Shown here in pieces: positions 1-12,800 of a stretch of 64,000 bases of DNA. The DNA comes from Basidiobolus meristosporus CBS 931.73. Its lineage: Eukaryota > Basidiobolomycota > Basidiobolomycetes > Basidiobolales > Basidiobolaceae. The first letter of the stretch is position 1; each line of letters starts with the position of its first letter. The position numbers were made by a program, and so were the translations under genes. The notes below the pieces were generated by a model. It did not search any database, had not been told where the DNA came from, and worked only from the letters and a program-made list of their open reading frames with translations. Location of the stretch: NCBI GenBank assembly GCA_002104905.1, contig MCFE01000086.1, forward strand, positions 114,048 through 178,047, written 5' to 3'.

Positions 1-1036
1 ATATACGGTGTATCTTCCCACTGAAAGGAAATTGGAGGAAGACGGCGCAGGCCAGAACCATGACCGATCTCCAGACCTCCCTGCCGAAAGAAGCTTGGCT
101 TAGAAGAGCTAACCAGCGAGGCTTGGGTTGGTGGAAAACAGGGCTTGATGGTTGCCCCAGCCTTTCGGCAACAACGACATGCAGCATGAGCATAGTCACC
201 ACCGATGGTTGAATATGCAGAAAGTATATCAAGGTAATATGCTGTGTGTGGCAAGCTAAATTTGACGGATGGTAACACAAATAGAGGTAGCACCTATAAT
301 TACGGTATCGATGTTGGCGTGGGGGCTGTTAGATGTTTCTGTAGCAAGATGTCAGCAGCTTGTCTTTCGTCAGGTTACCGGGGCATGTTTACGGCCCATT
401 CCCAGTTGTGCCCTGAGGGCAGAACCCCATAGTGCGGGGGTGTGAAATCTGCATGGATGATTTAGATATCCATTGAATCGCCATACGTCGGTGCATGAGA
501 CTGTACTTAAAGTGTGATGGGTGGACGCTCTGTGGTCTGTACTAATGATAGATCAACCAGGAGGAGCTGGGGCAGCTTGGCAATGATATACCTGATCGCG
601 AGGAAGATCACAGATATATTGCTTTCATCATACTCAAAAATACCCGGAGTTGCTGTCGGCTTTGCAGACATTTGCTTCGTCTTAATCTCATGCTCTAGTG
701 GTACCCACTGGCGGCCCCCTGTGCATTCAGGATGCTAAGCTGCGCTAAATAGATCTAGTCTGAGCGAGCATGAGGCACCTTGGCTAATTTGTAATTGGAC
801 TTGCGAAAGAGCGGGGATCGGCATGGAAGTGGGTTTGTATGTGGCGAGCCCACTATATAATTCGTAGGAGTCTCTCTTCCTTCAGTTTAAGTTTAATAAC
901 CTTGGAGAACCTTGGGTTGCCTCCCTTTCTTCCGTCCACATTACTCTGCGGAACACAGAAACCACCTAGTTGGATAATTCTGCTCTCTCCTGCGACTAGC
1001 TTGTTAACTGACTTGACCTTCTACTTGCCAAGCATC
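1..1036. other. left-edge intergenic sequence
   Basis: No gene can be supported here. A minus-strand frame stays open from about 285 to the left edge (about 95 codons), but it has no ATG and resembles nothing I recognise. Plus-strand ORFs at 244-432 and 514-738 have compositions that look random. The right part is the promoter of the downstream cyclin gene and carries a TATA-like box at 854-860. Confidence 0.4.
854..860 (+). promoter_or_regulatory. TATA-like box of the cyclin gene
   Basis: TATATAA lies 177 bp before the ATG at 1037. The frame is open upstream of that ATG back to 839, but that extension would translate across this box, so 1037 is preferred as the start. Confidence 0.4.
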
Positions 1037-1633
1037 ATGATGTCTACTGGGGAGCTCCCCCTCGAGACATACCCGTGTCTCTCATTTCTGACTGGTAGTG
1101 ACATGTCGATATCCGATTTTGTTACGCAGATGGTAAATCAGATGTGGAGCTGGAGAATTACAGGCAGTCAGATAACTGAACCAAGTCCAGTTTTTCGGAA
1201 CTTTTGCCGAACTATCATCACTCGGAGTGATGCCAGCCCAGTGAATGTCCTTCTTGCTCTAAAATATTTCCAGAAATTCGGCAAATGCACAGTCACGAAG
1301 GGTGGAAATGAGTACTCAGAAGCCAACCATTTTGTTGTGGCACTAATGCTCTCGCACAAGATGCTCGAGGATTGCACTTATTCTAACGAAACGTGGTCTC
1401 AGATCACCGGGATTCCATGTTTGGAGCTGAATCTTCTCGAAAAGAATCTCCTGAAGCTTCTGGAGTACGATGTTCATGTAAGCCAGGAGGAATTCACCCA
1501 GTGGATCCTCTACGTTGAGCAGTATGTGCGACATCGCGAGCCACACCAATCGACCAGATCCCCTAGAAAATATCCCTCGTTTTCTACCGCAATACTATCA
1601 TCATGGACCAGGGTTTTTCAGAAAACGTGCTGA
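1037..1633 (+). CDS. Pcl/Pho80-type cyclin
   Basis: A single exon encodes 198 aa. The core (residues about 40-165) follows the Pcl-class cyclin box: a stretch SPVNVLLALKYFQKF, then HFVVALMLSHKMLED, TWSQITGIP and LEKNLLKLLEYDVHV, which match the conserved helices of this family. Such cyclins bind Pho85/Cdk5-type kinases and act in polarity, nutrient sensing or the cell cycle. I cannot tell which Pcl subclass this is. The ATG at 1037 (with a second at 1040) is chosen because the upstream open frame crosses a TATA-like element. The segment after residue 170 is basic and serine-rich and diverges. The gene is followed by about 500 bp and then a co-oriented methyltransferase gene. Confidence 0.8.
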   Translation: MMSTGELPLETYPCLSFLTGSDMSISDFVTQMVNQMWSWRITGSQITEPSPVFRNFCRTIITRSDASPVNVLLALKYFQKFGKCTVTKGGNEYSEANHFVVALMLSHKMLEDCTYSNETWSQITGIPCLELNLLEKNLLKLLEYDVHVSQEEFTQWILYVEQYVRHREPHQSTRSPRKYPSFSTAILSSWTRVFQKTC

Positions 1634-2135
1634 ATAGTGAGTCACAAGAGACCTTCAATAGAATATGTACAAACACCGCATCATTGATACACCCCCTTTT
1701 CATTTGGCCCTGGTTTACGGACACTCTTTGGAACCCATACTAGCCTCTCTACTGGACGTCCTTTTCAACTCTGTAACATGCCATGCCCCATTACCCTTAT
1801 GACCTTAAGTACCATTGATTCGAACCTCGCAACCCACATTATCCAATCTTCTCTCAGTACTGGCCAGTAACACTTCACAGTAGTAGTAGACAAATAGAAA
1901 TTAAAATCATGTAAAGCACACAACATCTTCTGTTCCATAACACTAAGAGTATGAGTCGGACCACCGCTCTCTTGTATCGTCAATCCGCTTCAAGTAAAGC
2001 TTCTTTAATATGTCTCCACCGATAGGCTGTTGAGACAATCTTTCATGGCCAATTTTTTTCCGATGATCCTAAGCCACATTCGATCGGTTTTTAAATCTAT
2101 CCATGGAATGGAGGTTTTTTCATTAGACCTTGGCC

Positions 2136-3624
2136 ATGTCATTCGGCACCAGTAGACCCAACCGGAATATAAGCAACGATGAGGCAGTGCGAGGAACGAA
2201 CGACGATGCGACCATCAGTAAACTGTAGTGTCATCCCAATTTCCACCAGCACTTATTGTAAGCAGAAACCTGTGTATTCACCGCATTTTGTATCCTCACA
2301 TCTAGCTCGGCTGTCAATCTGGGTTATTTAGAAGATAAGTTTGCTAGGTATTTCGTCAAACGCGGGACACGTAGACCACCTATCATCAATCGGGGTAAAC
2401 CACTTGACGGCTGAACTTCACTTTTGAACCTGCCCAAAAGCTAACCAGGCAATTCTCTCGAACCCTCGATTTCGGTCGCGCCCTCGCAGGAAGCTTTGTT
2501 CGGACGCGTTTTTTAGATAGTTTGCTTCAACTCTTCATAGACAGCTCCACCGAAAAGAAACAGGTTGTTTCCTTGGGAGCGGGGTCTGACACCAGATACT
2601 TCCTACTCAAAGTAATGTTCTACTTGGCTCCGAAGCCAGCTGTTCCCTTGTTGCGGAAAGCTTGGAATGCTGACACCGTCTGATAGGAAGCCAAGCAAAA
2701 CCCCCATCTCTATATTGAAATAGATTTTCCGGAAGTAACTTCGAGGAAATTGGCTACCATCTACAAGAACCCCGAACTGAAGAGGCTTCTCCCTGAAGAT
2801 GCCAAACTTGGTCAGTAAAAAGAGTGCACTAATGTATTTCTGGTGGCTTATGCGAAAGAAACGTACAGGAAACGGCGGCACGGAACTGTACTCTAGTGAT
2901 TACATATTACTCTCTGGCGATTTACGACGTTTCACGGAAGACCTAGTTCCCCGTCTGCAAGAGTTAGGATGCGATTTTAGGTACGAGCTACGAGCGACTC
3001 TGCCAGCAAGAGTAACCCAGTGCTAAACGCGATCTGTTGACCCTCAGCCTTCCAACAATGTTCCTTTCTGAGTGCGTACTCATATACCTGGACCCCATTT
3101 ACTCGGACAAGATAGTTCTGTGGGCCGTCGAGAGCGCCCCAAAGAGCATGTTTGTCACCTACGAGCAGATACTGCCCGACGATCCATTTGGCCAGATGAT
3201 GATTCGTAATTTGGAGGTAGTGTGAGGTCTGTCCGAATCTTCGTCGACATCTTCTCAATCCAGTTTGCTAGCTACGTGACATCAAGCTGCGTGGACTTCA
3301 TGCATATCCCGACCTAGCTAGCCAGGAGGAGCGGTACTTACAAAAGGGATGGAGATTTGCCAAAGCCCTAGACATCCAAGAGCTTCATGAACATTACATA
3401 AGTTCAAGCGAAAAGGCCAGGTAGTATCCGCATCGAACCGGACCTTTCAAAAGTGCACCGACTAACGGATTGATCAACGCAGGATTGCCAAGCTGGAATT
3501 TTTGGATGAACTGGAGGAATGGAATCTACTTGCCAAGCATTACTGCATTGCATATGCCCTCACCTTCCCTGAAGAGTCTAAGGAACAGTCACCGTTCAAG
3601 GACATATGCTTCCAAAAGCTCTGA
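2136..3624 (+). CDS. PPM1: Leucine carboxyl methyltransferase (PP2A methyltransferase)
   Basis: Eight exons join in phase to 331 aa: 2136-2224, 2306-2394, 2490-2611, 2687-2810, 2869-2980, 3048-3216, 3272-3420, 3483-3624. All introns are GT-AG and 55-95 bp long. The product matches LCMT1/Ppm1 end to end: an N-terminal TNDDATISKL block, the SAM-binding LGAGSDTR motif (residues 88-95), IEIDFPEVT, GGTELYSSDY, FLSECVLIYLDP and YEQILPDDPFGQMMIRNLE. The family methylates the C-terminal leucine carboxylate of the PP2A catalytic subunit using SAM, which controls holoenzyme assembly and links methionine status to growth. The start is the first ATG in frame with the conserved N-terminal block. The 500 bp before it (1634-2135) holds only the cyclin 3' flank and this promoter. 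Length and motifs are normal, so the gene looks intact. Confidence 0.93.
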
Positions 3625-5100
3625 TTGCTCCACTTTCGATCACACCACCCTGTGTCTAGCTAGGAACCCTTAGCATCTTTACCTCTCATCCATTTTGGAT
3701 TTTGTGTGCACCAATGAATCAGAATTGACCAACCATCCTCTTGACAACCATGTACATTTAAAGTGTCAATCCCATTCATCTTACCCCACATCAGCGTAAA
3801 CCCTTGCTTTTTATTTGTTCACGAGGGCATGGGACGGCTACGGACCAGCAACCGCAGTCCTGGAGCTGGTAAACGACACAGCCACAGGACACCTGTGAGT
3901 GATTGAATGAGTCGGATATAGCAATCCAAGAAACCCAATGTTGCATAACTTAATACATTAATACTTGGTGTGTGGAATGAACGTTAATCTTGCTCGCATG
4001 TGGACCCTGCCTCCATCTCCTCCCCACGCCCCATTATGGCAACAGACGTTCTATTACTAAAACGACCTGAATCACCATGAGACATTCAGCTGATTGATGG
4101 CCGTCCAGATAACTTGAGTCAACAATATTCTGGGTAGATGAAAAATGAGGCGGCTGAGGCATCTAATCACCATCACCCCTGCTGATTGGGCCAACTCCTG
4201 TTTGAAAGCTTACACCTACTGTTACACTGGACCAGAGAGGGATTGCCCTTCGGGTATAAATAGCAGCGGGCACTCCCTGGCATCCTTGGGTTTCCGGAGT
4301 GTCTCCCCCAAGACGAAGGATGTCTTGCTCCTTGATCACGATCAACCTACGGTGCTAGGTTGTTCAAGAATACGTCTTAGGCAGTTTGCGAACTCCCTCT
4401 AGACCAGTCTGAACCTCACTGCGTAGTGAGTGGTGTTGTTTGCGCAACATCGAGAAAGCCATATTGTTGGCGTCCCTGAAGAAGAGTACCTGCGAGAGGT
4501 ATGTCTTTCCCCAGAAGTTTATGAAGCTGCACATGGTGTGCACATGTTCGTCCCAGGAATCTAGCAGTCATTGCTAATGATGGAAAACCCCTAAGTAAGG
4601 CGGTTTGAAAGAAGTTCTCCTAGTCACAGGATCCCAGAAGGTCGTTGGTTAGTACTCAACGACGGAAGATTTGTTATTTGCCTCCATTGAGGGAGGTTCA
4701 GAGAATCACCGACCGTGATTCAGTTTGTCTCGAAATGATGTTGTAGTCGTGGTGGCGGTCAGCTCTCTCGATTACCTCTGGTTGATTTATTCGCTGCTAC
4801 CTAATAAATCGCTGCTACCAGACAAGCCGTGCTTGATATTTGTTTTTATTAGTGTAGTATGGTTGAAGGTGAAGTGGGCAGGGGCGAGGTGATACACACT
4901 AGAGGTGGGCTGGCAGAACAGGTGGGTCAAAAACCAGAAGGAAATGATGACCAAGCGAGTATTTCAAAAATGGCCTTTATACTTTCAATACACATATACA
5001 CAACTCTTACACTTCCTGTTAACTACATGAACTTTGGATGCACAGGAACATTCAAGCCTCGTCAAAAGTGAGGCCGTAGCAAAATTGGATTTAGGAATAT
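3625..5100. other. intergenic, convergent genes
   Basis: About 1.5 kb lie between the 3' ends of the methyltransferase and the minus-strand gene at 5101-6829. ORFs at 4145-4402 and 4859-5071 show no family motif and no splice continuation. I see no repeat, tRNA or conserved motif. Confidence 0.4.
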
Positions 5101-6829
5101 CTACAAAGAAACCTGGTCCCTGATAAACTCCACCATCTCCGAGATATCGGAGAAGATGGAGAGAGTCGACTGTTTGGTGTACAAGAGCGTTTCTCGGTTC
5201 AGCATGTTGTCACCATCGGTCCACTTTTGCGTGATAGCCTCGAAGTCCTCTGTAAAGAGCTCAATCGAGTCAAGGAATTTTCTCTGTAACTGTACGAGGG
5301 TTAATATACTGGATGGCGAAGCCCATTATGTCAATTGTGCTCTACCTCGACTGTCGCTACATCCAGGCCAACGCTGCTTTTCGATATAAGCTTGCTTTGG
5401 AGGTTCAGCATACGGAATACAAATATGGACTCGAGCTTCATTCTTTCGAAATTCCAATGTCGCCGAATTAGTTAATCTGCCATGTGCATCCAGCATAATC
5501 CAGGGAACTTACATTAATCCAGCAATACCTGGCTTTCCGTTTGACACGGATTGTTCAAATGCTTCGCCAAACAGCCGCTTGATGGTAGAGGCGGAGGTGG
5601 CCAGCTCTTCGTAGGAAGGCTCTTCAGTCTGCATTTGCGTGTTTAATAAACGAACCATCTCCACAATATATCATGTCCTCTTACCTCAATCTGATCGAAA
5701 TGCGTCAGGCTGCTGAACAGCGTGTTGACAGCATCCAGTGGTTGATCCTCGGACTTCTCTTTTGCACTTGGTAGGCCCAGAGGTAGGGCATTTTTTCCAG
5801 AAAGAAGTTCTTCCTCTACATCGTTTTCAGCTCCAGTGACTGCAGGAGAATTATCAACGGCAGCCGATGTTGAGAGATGCTCGATTAGGGAGGTGTGTGT
5901 TTGAGGCAATTGCAGTCGTATAATAAGGCTTTTTTCCTGAGGATGAGATATGATCTTGAGCCGTACAATAAGCTGCTTTTTGAGCGTTGTTTTCCGGGTG
6001 CATTTGGGCTTGACTAAATCAAGGATCTGTGGAGTCCCAAGCTCCGGAGTGCTTGACCGGGATCTTAGTAACTTCAGGGCTGGTTCGCGTATGTTGCCTT
6101 CTATTTCGACATCATCGACAATGATTGTATCCTCTTCCTCGTGCTCTATTTGAAAAGCTTCCTTCACTTGCTGTCTGTGTATAGCTCGCTTGATTTCTAT
6201 GGGAGCTGAGCCTAGGAGCACTTCATCCTCATCCCAGGAGTCAATCGACATGCTGCTAGCGCTTACCGACTCCGTATCACTATCTTCTGAGGTAGTTGAT
6301 GCCATCTGATATCCATGGTATGGTATTTGCTTTCCTGAACCTGTAGGGCGCATCTTCCAAGAGCAATACAGCTTTCCTCCGGTTCTTCTACTTTTCGTAG
6401 GGGAGAGAGATTTTCCACCCGTCGCTTGGCGGGGTCTTTTGCTGCCTGCGGCTTTACTCGCGAAAGGATTTGATACAAGCGAGAATCGTGAGTTGGGAGT
6501 AGAATTGGAGTTGGAACGAGGGCTGCTAAGAGAATCTTCAACGCTTTGGGAGGAGATTGGGCTTGAGGTTGAGGTGTAAGGGGAGGTCTATTTTTGTGCC
6601 ACTGGATTAATACGAGCGCTAAAAAGGATAAAAATAAATAATAGGCTCCTACTTTACTCGCACAGGAATCGTATCCGGAATTACTAATAGAACTTGGGTG
6701 GCTTTCTAGACAATGGTTCGTTATGTGTTGGGTCTGAACAAAGGAACCATACTCGACTATGTTTCCGGGGGCAAAGTAACTTATAAAATCCTTTAGCTTA
6801 GATATACGCGTATCGATTTCAGAAGACAT
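5101..6829 (-). CDS. Hypothetical acidic, probably nuclear protein
   Basis: I do not recognise the family. Five exons join in phase to 493 aa: 6829-6653, 6587-5685, 5628-5513, 5442-5346, 5289-5101. The first exon encodes a short helical start (MSSEIDTRISKLKDFISYF). Residues about 60-130 are Ser/Thr/Pro-rich and basic, with NLS-like runs such as SKRPRQATGGK and SPTKSRR. Residues 140-220 are strongly acidic (SEDSDTESVSASS, EHEEEDTIIVDDVEIE). The last about 150 residues look helical and coiled-coil-like (FLDSIELFTEDFEAIT). This layout suits a chromatin, kinetochore or transcription adaptor subunit, but that is inference. The first intron (6588-6652) is the least certain, since other acceptors exist nearby. 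The remaining junctions keep one frame to the TAG at 5101. Confidence 0.7.
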
Positions 6830-7814
6830 CTAGCGGGGGTGATATCATGGGGTTTTTTCCGGGAGGAATGGAGATTTGAAGCTAGGAGGCGGGCTCTAAC
6901 TCGCTTAGTTGCGAAGTAAACAAGAATAGTAGAACTTTATGAGAAAGTCTCAATAAGGTTGGGTAGCAAGGGAATATTGGACTGGCTACGACACTTGAAT
7001 AGGCAATATATGGGCTAGGGTTCAAGTGTGCGACAGATTCTCAATTAGAATAAACGAAACTACCAGTAGATATTTAGAATGGATTTTTTTACTCGCGGAG
7101 TGCCAGTCGAACACTCGTGGTAAAGTTGCTAGCTCTGTTCAATACAGGTTCGGGATGACCGGTCGGCCAATGAACTGTGGTTGGGTTTTTTTTCAAAGTC
7201 GATCAGCTTTAATCAGGAATGGAAGCGCTCCAATGATCATTCCATCTGTCAGACACCAATAGAACACTCAGCTATTAATAGCATCCATCCCCAACATCAA
7301 GACGAATACGGTAATCAGTGAAGCAGACGAGTCGATTAGCTTTACGCTTCGACGTTGCAAGACAGGCGGTTGTTAGCTTGATAAATACTAGATCAACCGA
7401 GAGCTGGAGGTGAGTTTAAAAGCCTATGTCTAGCTAGAACGATTCTCATTGCATGCAGTACGTACGTGCCGTAAATCTCGATCAGTATGACGCCAATCAA
7501 AATCGTTGAGAAGGTTGGCAAGGGAACTCTATCTGGTCAGGCGATGATCTCTCAATAGCCTCAGTACTCACCTCGGCCCTCCCTGATCTACGCGCAGTGA
7601 CTACTGATTACTGCGTCTCGCGCCTTGTTAATCATATGAGCCAGACAACAGTTTCAAACCAAGTCTCACAAGGCTTCGTTTTAATAAATGGGTTATCAAA
7701 CTGCTCACGGAGGCGACTGCAATCATCAGTTCAATATGGATGCTTTTGAGGGTTTATAAAGTACACGTTGGGTGAGATAAACAAAGAAAAAGTCATTTGG
7801 ATTGATACTGCGGA
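6830..7814. other. intergenic sequence
   Basis: This is the promoter side of the hypothetical gene at 5101-6829 and the 3' flank of Dug3. A plus-strand ORF at 7026-7262 (78 aa) has no recognisable features. Nothing else is seen. Confidence 0.35.
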
Positions 7815-9410
7815 TCACTTTTTGAAATCGTAAACGCATGAAAGATCGACAGCTTTCGATCTGCAGTGGGGATTGTAGTTTTCGTCTTTGATGGGGTAAA
7901 GAAGCACATTGAAGCGAGGCGTAATTACCACCAGCGTATTGGTAGGGATCGTAATCCAGTCTGCTTGTTCAAAGGTGAGCGGCTCTAAAGACAGAGAAAG
8001 CAAGGCTCAATCCCACTGTCGAAACACTCCAATAATAAAAAATACGACGGTACCTGATGCCACTACTACTATGTCCTCTCTCTTATCAGCCTTGATCTAC
8101 ATGTGGATTGAAGTTGTCATTTAGCAATCAAGTATACCCATGTACCACTGGATGATTTGAAATGAAGCGATGACTTGCCATGCGATAGTGGCCAGGCTTG
8201 TAGGACTCGAAGCGCGTTCCTGCAAAAACAGTCAAAACTCAGTAAGAGGTGCGAGGTCTGATAAGGACAGCAGACCCCCTACCTGAAGAGAAATACAAGG
8301 ATGCCGCTTCTTGGGTTGCCGAGCTAATATATCTCGTGCATATAACAGTTTTCCCATCTGTTACCGCAAAATTCATCAACGAGGGCTATGAAATCCCCAT
8401 TGTGTGAGTGAAAAAATCATGCTGCGACGTTAGCTGACGCTATATACCTCCGTGACTCCGACCTCAGCAGTCCACCCATTGAGCAAAGCAATGGTTTGAA
8501 GCATAGCCTTCTTCAATTCTTCGGGGGTGTGGCGAGGACTCTTCGGATCCTCCAGCTTAACAGACGTGAGTATACCATTCATAAAGGACACTCAAGATTT
8601 ATCTTTACCTGGTTCAAAAAGAGGGCAAAAGCGCACTCGGAGTCGGTAGTTCCTTGCACGAAAGTGAACAATTCGTCCGATAGAGTGGCCAGTAGCTTTC
8701 TTCTTATCTAATAGAAAGGTGAGCATAGGGACAACAGTGAACACAAGATGCATTGCACCCAACCTTATCAAATCCTGACACATTTCCATTATGCATCCAC
8801 ATTAAATTGCCGTACTGCCAAGGATGACCTAAAAACATTCCAGTTCAGCTCTAAAATCCGTCATACTCGGGCATCTAAAGACTCACAGTTTGCTTCGGAG
8901 GCCAGACCAGCAGTGGAGGCTCGGACATGCGCAAAGACTAAAGGGCTTTTGATTTTCTCGGCTAACCGAGTCAGGTTGACATTGTTCCAGGCAGGCAATG
9001 TCGAGGTGAATATACAAGGACTTTCGTCGCGTTCCGACTCGTACCAACCTACAAGAAGGAAGCGGGGTGAGCGGGAGACTGCTTCATATGAAAGCACATT
9101 TATTCTAAACCAACGAACCGACGCCAAACCCATCACCTAAGCAAAAATCAAAAAGGTTAAAAGCGGTGGCAATTATTGAAGTGCGTTGGCCAACTTTGTA
9201 CCGTTTAATGGTCTTCTGGTGTCCAATCTCAACCGAGAATCATAAGACTGATTAATTATTGAATGCGCTGGACGCGTCAAGAGCTTCGAAATTTAGAGAG
9301 GGAAAGACCAAAGGGGTTAATGCCGTCTAGCATTTGGGGATTCAGACGAGTGCACCTACATCAGCTATTAAAACTGGAGACTTTCCCTTATACAGCAGAA
9401 AACGACACAT
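7815..9410 (-). CDS. DUG3: Class II glutamine amidotransferase, Dug3-type
   Basis: Eleven exons join in phase to 313 aa: 9410-9360, 9283-9202, 9136-9119, 9048-8887, 8828-8764, 8707-8609, 8555-8448, 8385-8283, 8219-8179, 8096-8054, 7984-7815. The protein begins MCRFLLYKG, so Cys2 becomes the N-terminal nucleophile of class II amidotransferases. Family motifs follow in order: TRPAHSIINQS, NGDGFGVGWY, FAHVRASTAG, NCHPWQYG, MWMHNG, GTTDSECAF, NFAVTDG and EPLTFEQADW. In yeast Dug3 forms a complex with Dug2 that cleaves glutathione in the cytosol. Exon 3 is only 18 nt. Exon 9 is best ended at a GC donor (ATG followed by GCAAGT), which gives YRMIKADKRED as in relatives. A GT donor further on (intron 49 bp) would instead insert 11 residues. 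The 3' flank faces the unknown gene, and the ATG is separated from the MAP3K stop by 475 bp with nothing recognisable. Confidence 0.93.
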
Positions 9411-9885
9411 CGAGCTGATAAGTAGGATATACCAGAACTTCGCTTCAACGATTCTTCACAACCCATCAAATGTGACGATAAACCAATTCGATACAAAAAA
9501 AAATTACCATTTTAGGAACATCAAGGGGATATAGAAGGGGCACATATCAACGAGGTGGATAATAAATAATATAGTAGCTATACAGCGGGTAGTTGTAAAT
9601 ATCAACACACAATTGTGTGATTGTGTACGAGGCTCTTGGAACGAGTTCATTGGAGCCTTGTGTTTCGATGCTAGGTTAGATTGATCAGGACAGAGGTTGA
9701 TGTTTGAGGAGATGAGTGATTACCATGTTCATTTACCGGGTGACAGCAATCCTCAATAGCAAGACTCTTCCTGGTGTGGGGGCAAAACAGGTGGGACGTG
9801 AAAACTGGGTGTATGTAAGCTACATAATATCCATATGCGCAAAGGGCAGATCACCAATCCCCATACCAGCCTACATCCGGGTCTG

Positions 9886-12800
9886 CTATTTCTGAGCTGG
9901 ATTCCCGTCGGCGGCCTCTACGTGGATGGTTCTTACGCCGGCGGTGTTGGTTGAGGCTGTTCCCAGACTCGATAGGGACGGCATGCCAGTAAGCGTACTT
10001 GTCGGAGAATTGTTAACCAGGCCAGTAGCTAGCGCGGCAGACCATCGCTGGTCCATATTTACATCTTTTATATCCTTCACCCAGGCATGCTGTAACAGCT
10101 CTTGGGCGGTAGGGCGTTTTGAGGGAGATCTGGTGAAGCATTTCTTCAAGAAGTCCATTCCTATATCGCTCAGCTGTGATGGATCGGGAAGGGGCGGGTG
10201 TCCGGTCACAACATGGTACATGACTGCCCATTCATTATCCAGGTTAGACCACGGACGGCGCCCCGTGGTCATCTCAAGGATGCAGCATCCTAAAGACCAT
10301 ATATCCTGTGAACCTTGGCGGCCGCGGTCTCCACCGGTAATAACTTCGGGGGCCATGTACATCGGCGTCCCTGTTAGGCTGTTGACCTGCATCTGCTTGT
10401 TTGCTGTTGCGCGGCCCATAGTCTTCTGGTTGTTGGCAATCACCTTCGCGGCACCAAAATCAACAAATTTGATGAGTCCATTGTGATCCAACAGAATGTC
10501 TATGAGAATAGCAGTCAATACACCAGGCACACAATGTCAGATGACAAAGACAAACAAACTTACTATCTGGCTTGACGTCTCTGTGGACAATGCTGTTTTC
10601 ATGAAGATACTCCAGTCCATGCAGCATTTGTAGAGTGTATACCCTGACCACGTTCTCGTCTTCGATTCGGCCATGCTCGAGCAGACCCGTGAGACAGCCG
10701 CCTTGGCAGTATTCCATGAATATGTACACTTTGTCGCGATGCACCTCAAGGCCAAAGTACTTGACTATGTTGGGATGGTCCAGTTTCTCCATAATACACA
10801 TTTCCTCTTGGATGGACTTATGCAAGGCAGTCAGCGATGATGAATCTGTGAAGCGAACTTCTTTGACTGCCATGAGATCACCGCTGTCTAGATTGATGGC
10901 CAGGTAAACCGAGCCAAAAGTTCCACCGCCAATGAATTTGCCCTGTTGCCAACGCAGCGAGATATTACTTGAAGACGAGGCAAGAAACACCAAGCTGCGG
11001 TCTTCTGGACGATCATCATCCAAAACTTTACCAATAAGTCCATTATCTTGCTCTTTTGAGGTCCGGGTCTCATCAACCTCTTTTAATTTGCGCATCCATT
11101 CGTCTCGGATAGCTATCAGCGAGCTATCACTAGCAAAGGTACTATATACAGGCATTTGCAGGCGTTTCGTAAGGTCATCGAGAGCAGCTTCGACGTTGTG
11201 TTGCTTTTCTTGTTCATCTTGGTGTACCGCCTCATGCGCACTTCTTGCTCCAGCAATATCCACGTGTGAAACCAGAAGAGTCATGCAAATCGCTACATTA
11301 CTCTGTAGGAGCTCGAACTCTTCGTCGCTAAGAAGCAAGATGTTGTTGGCCCTTGTCATTTGCATGGCAAATTCCAGTGCAATTACCGCCCAGCGGAAGG
11401 TTTTTTTCTCTGTGGGTACGCAATCTGAAACAACGAAATTTACCCAGTCAATTGCTAGGCGTATCATCTGCAAATTCAACTGCGACCTGGCATTCGTTTC
11501 CATAATTTTCAAGGCACGTTGCCCAAAATCAGAAGCGAAAGTGAAGCAGTTTTCAATCAGATCCACTGACGGTGAGTGCTTGGTGGCCTCTCTAATAACA
11601 TTGACATTCAGAAGTATTGTTTCCGCCAATTTGAAAACGGTCTTTTTGATTTTGTTTTGCTCTTTGTGAACTTTGGGGATATTCGACTTTTGAGTGTGAG
11701 CAATGTTGATACCAGCCCCCTCTGTCCTGCTTGTAAACACCCGCTTGCTGTCCGGAAGGCTGCTGGTGCTTTCAGAGATAAGTCGGATACGATTGACGCC
11801 AAGATTAATATTCAGATACTCCACATCGATTTGGAGAATTTGGCCGTGCCATACAAACTCGCGCTTTCCAGGATTAATCACCAGCATGTAGCTCTCCTTG
11901 TTCATGATATCCTCGGTATTCTTGGCTATACAGGACCCCATCAACCTTTGTACTGAGTCTGGCAAATGGCACAGAATCGGATCGATCAAAACATAAAGAC
12001 CATCTCTCTCGAAGGATCCCGTATAAACCAGTACATGTCCCGAGGAGCTGAGTGTCTCGAGCACAAGGTCGAGGTTGCTGGGGTCAAAAATATATTCGGC
12101 TGCATCCTCGTATTGGCTGCTAAGCAGTTTGGAGAATCGCAGCAGCTTTCTTACGCCGGTGCGTACATTCTCTAACACCCGATTGTACCATTTGATCAGG
12201 CCAACAGCTGGCATTTCTGGTGGTACGCGCATCTGAGACTCAAAATAGAGCAGAACGCGACAAAGCAGCCTGTTGGTGAGGGAGCAGAATTGCTCGGCGG
12301 TTTCCCACTCTCCGCCCTCAATGTACAACGACATCTCGCTCAAGAAACTCCACTCACTTTCCAAGATCTCCGCTTCCTTGAAATAGACAGCTTTACTTCC
12401 ACCTTTGAGCCTCCAGTGCAGTAGTTTGAAGTAATACTTCAGGCTATCGAACAGAGCCGAATCATACTGCTCATCAATACAATTAGGAACCTCCCAGCCA
12501 GGAGCTGCCTTTGTCAACTCCTGGTATTCGTGTTTGATGCGACATGCCAAAGACAAAGATACTCTAAAATCCTCCGTCATTTGATCCAACATTAATGTAG
12601 TAGGGTCGGTGATACGCTCTGCATATTCCAATCGCAGCCTGAGGCACTCCTCCATCAGGCTGGTTGGGAATCTGACCAGCTGCTGAAGCTCATTGGTATA
12701 AGAGGGCAAATTCATTTTTCCGTATGCCGATGCGTTTTCAATCATGTTCAACTTAGCCTTGGACAAGAGCGAATTTAGAGTGGACAAGGTACGTTTCTCA

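Noticed and set aside
1-285. Minus-strand gene fragment at the left edge
   Set aside because: Open for about 95 codons but no ATG, no motif, and composition not clearly coding.
1800-1880. tRNA-like B box on the minus strand (GGTTCGAATC)
   Set aside because: No matching T stem, A box or acceptor stem.
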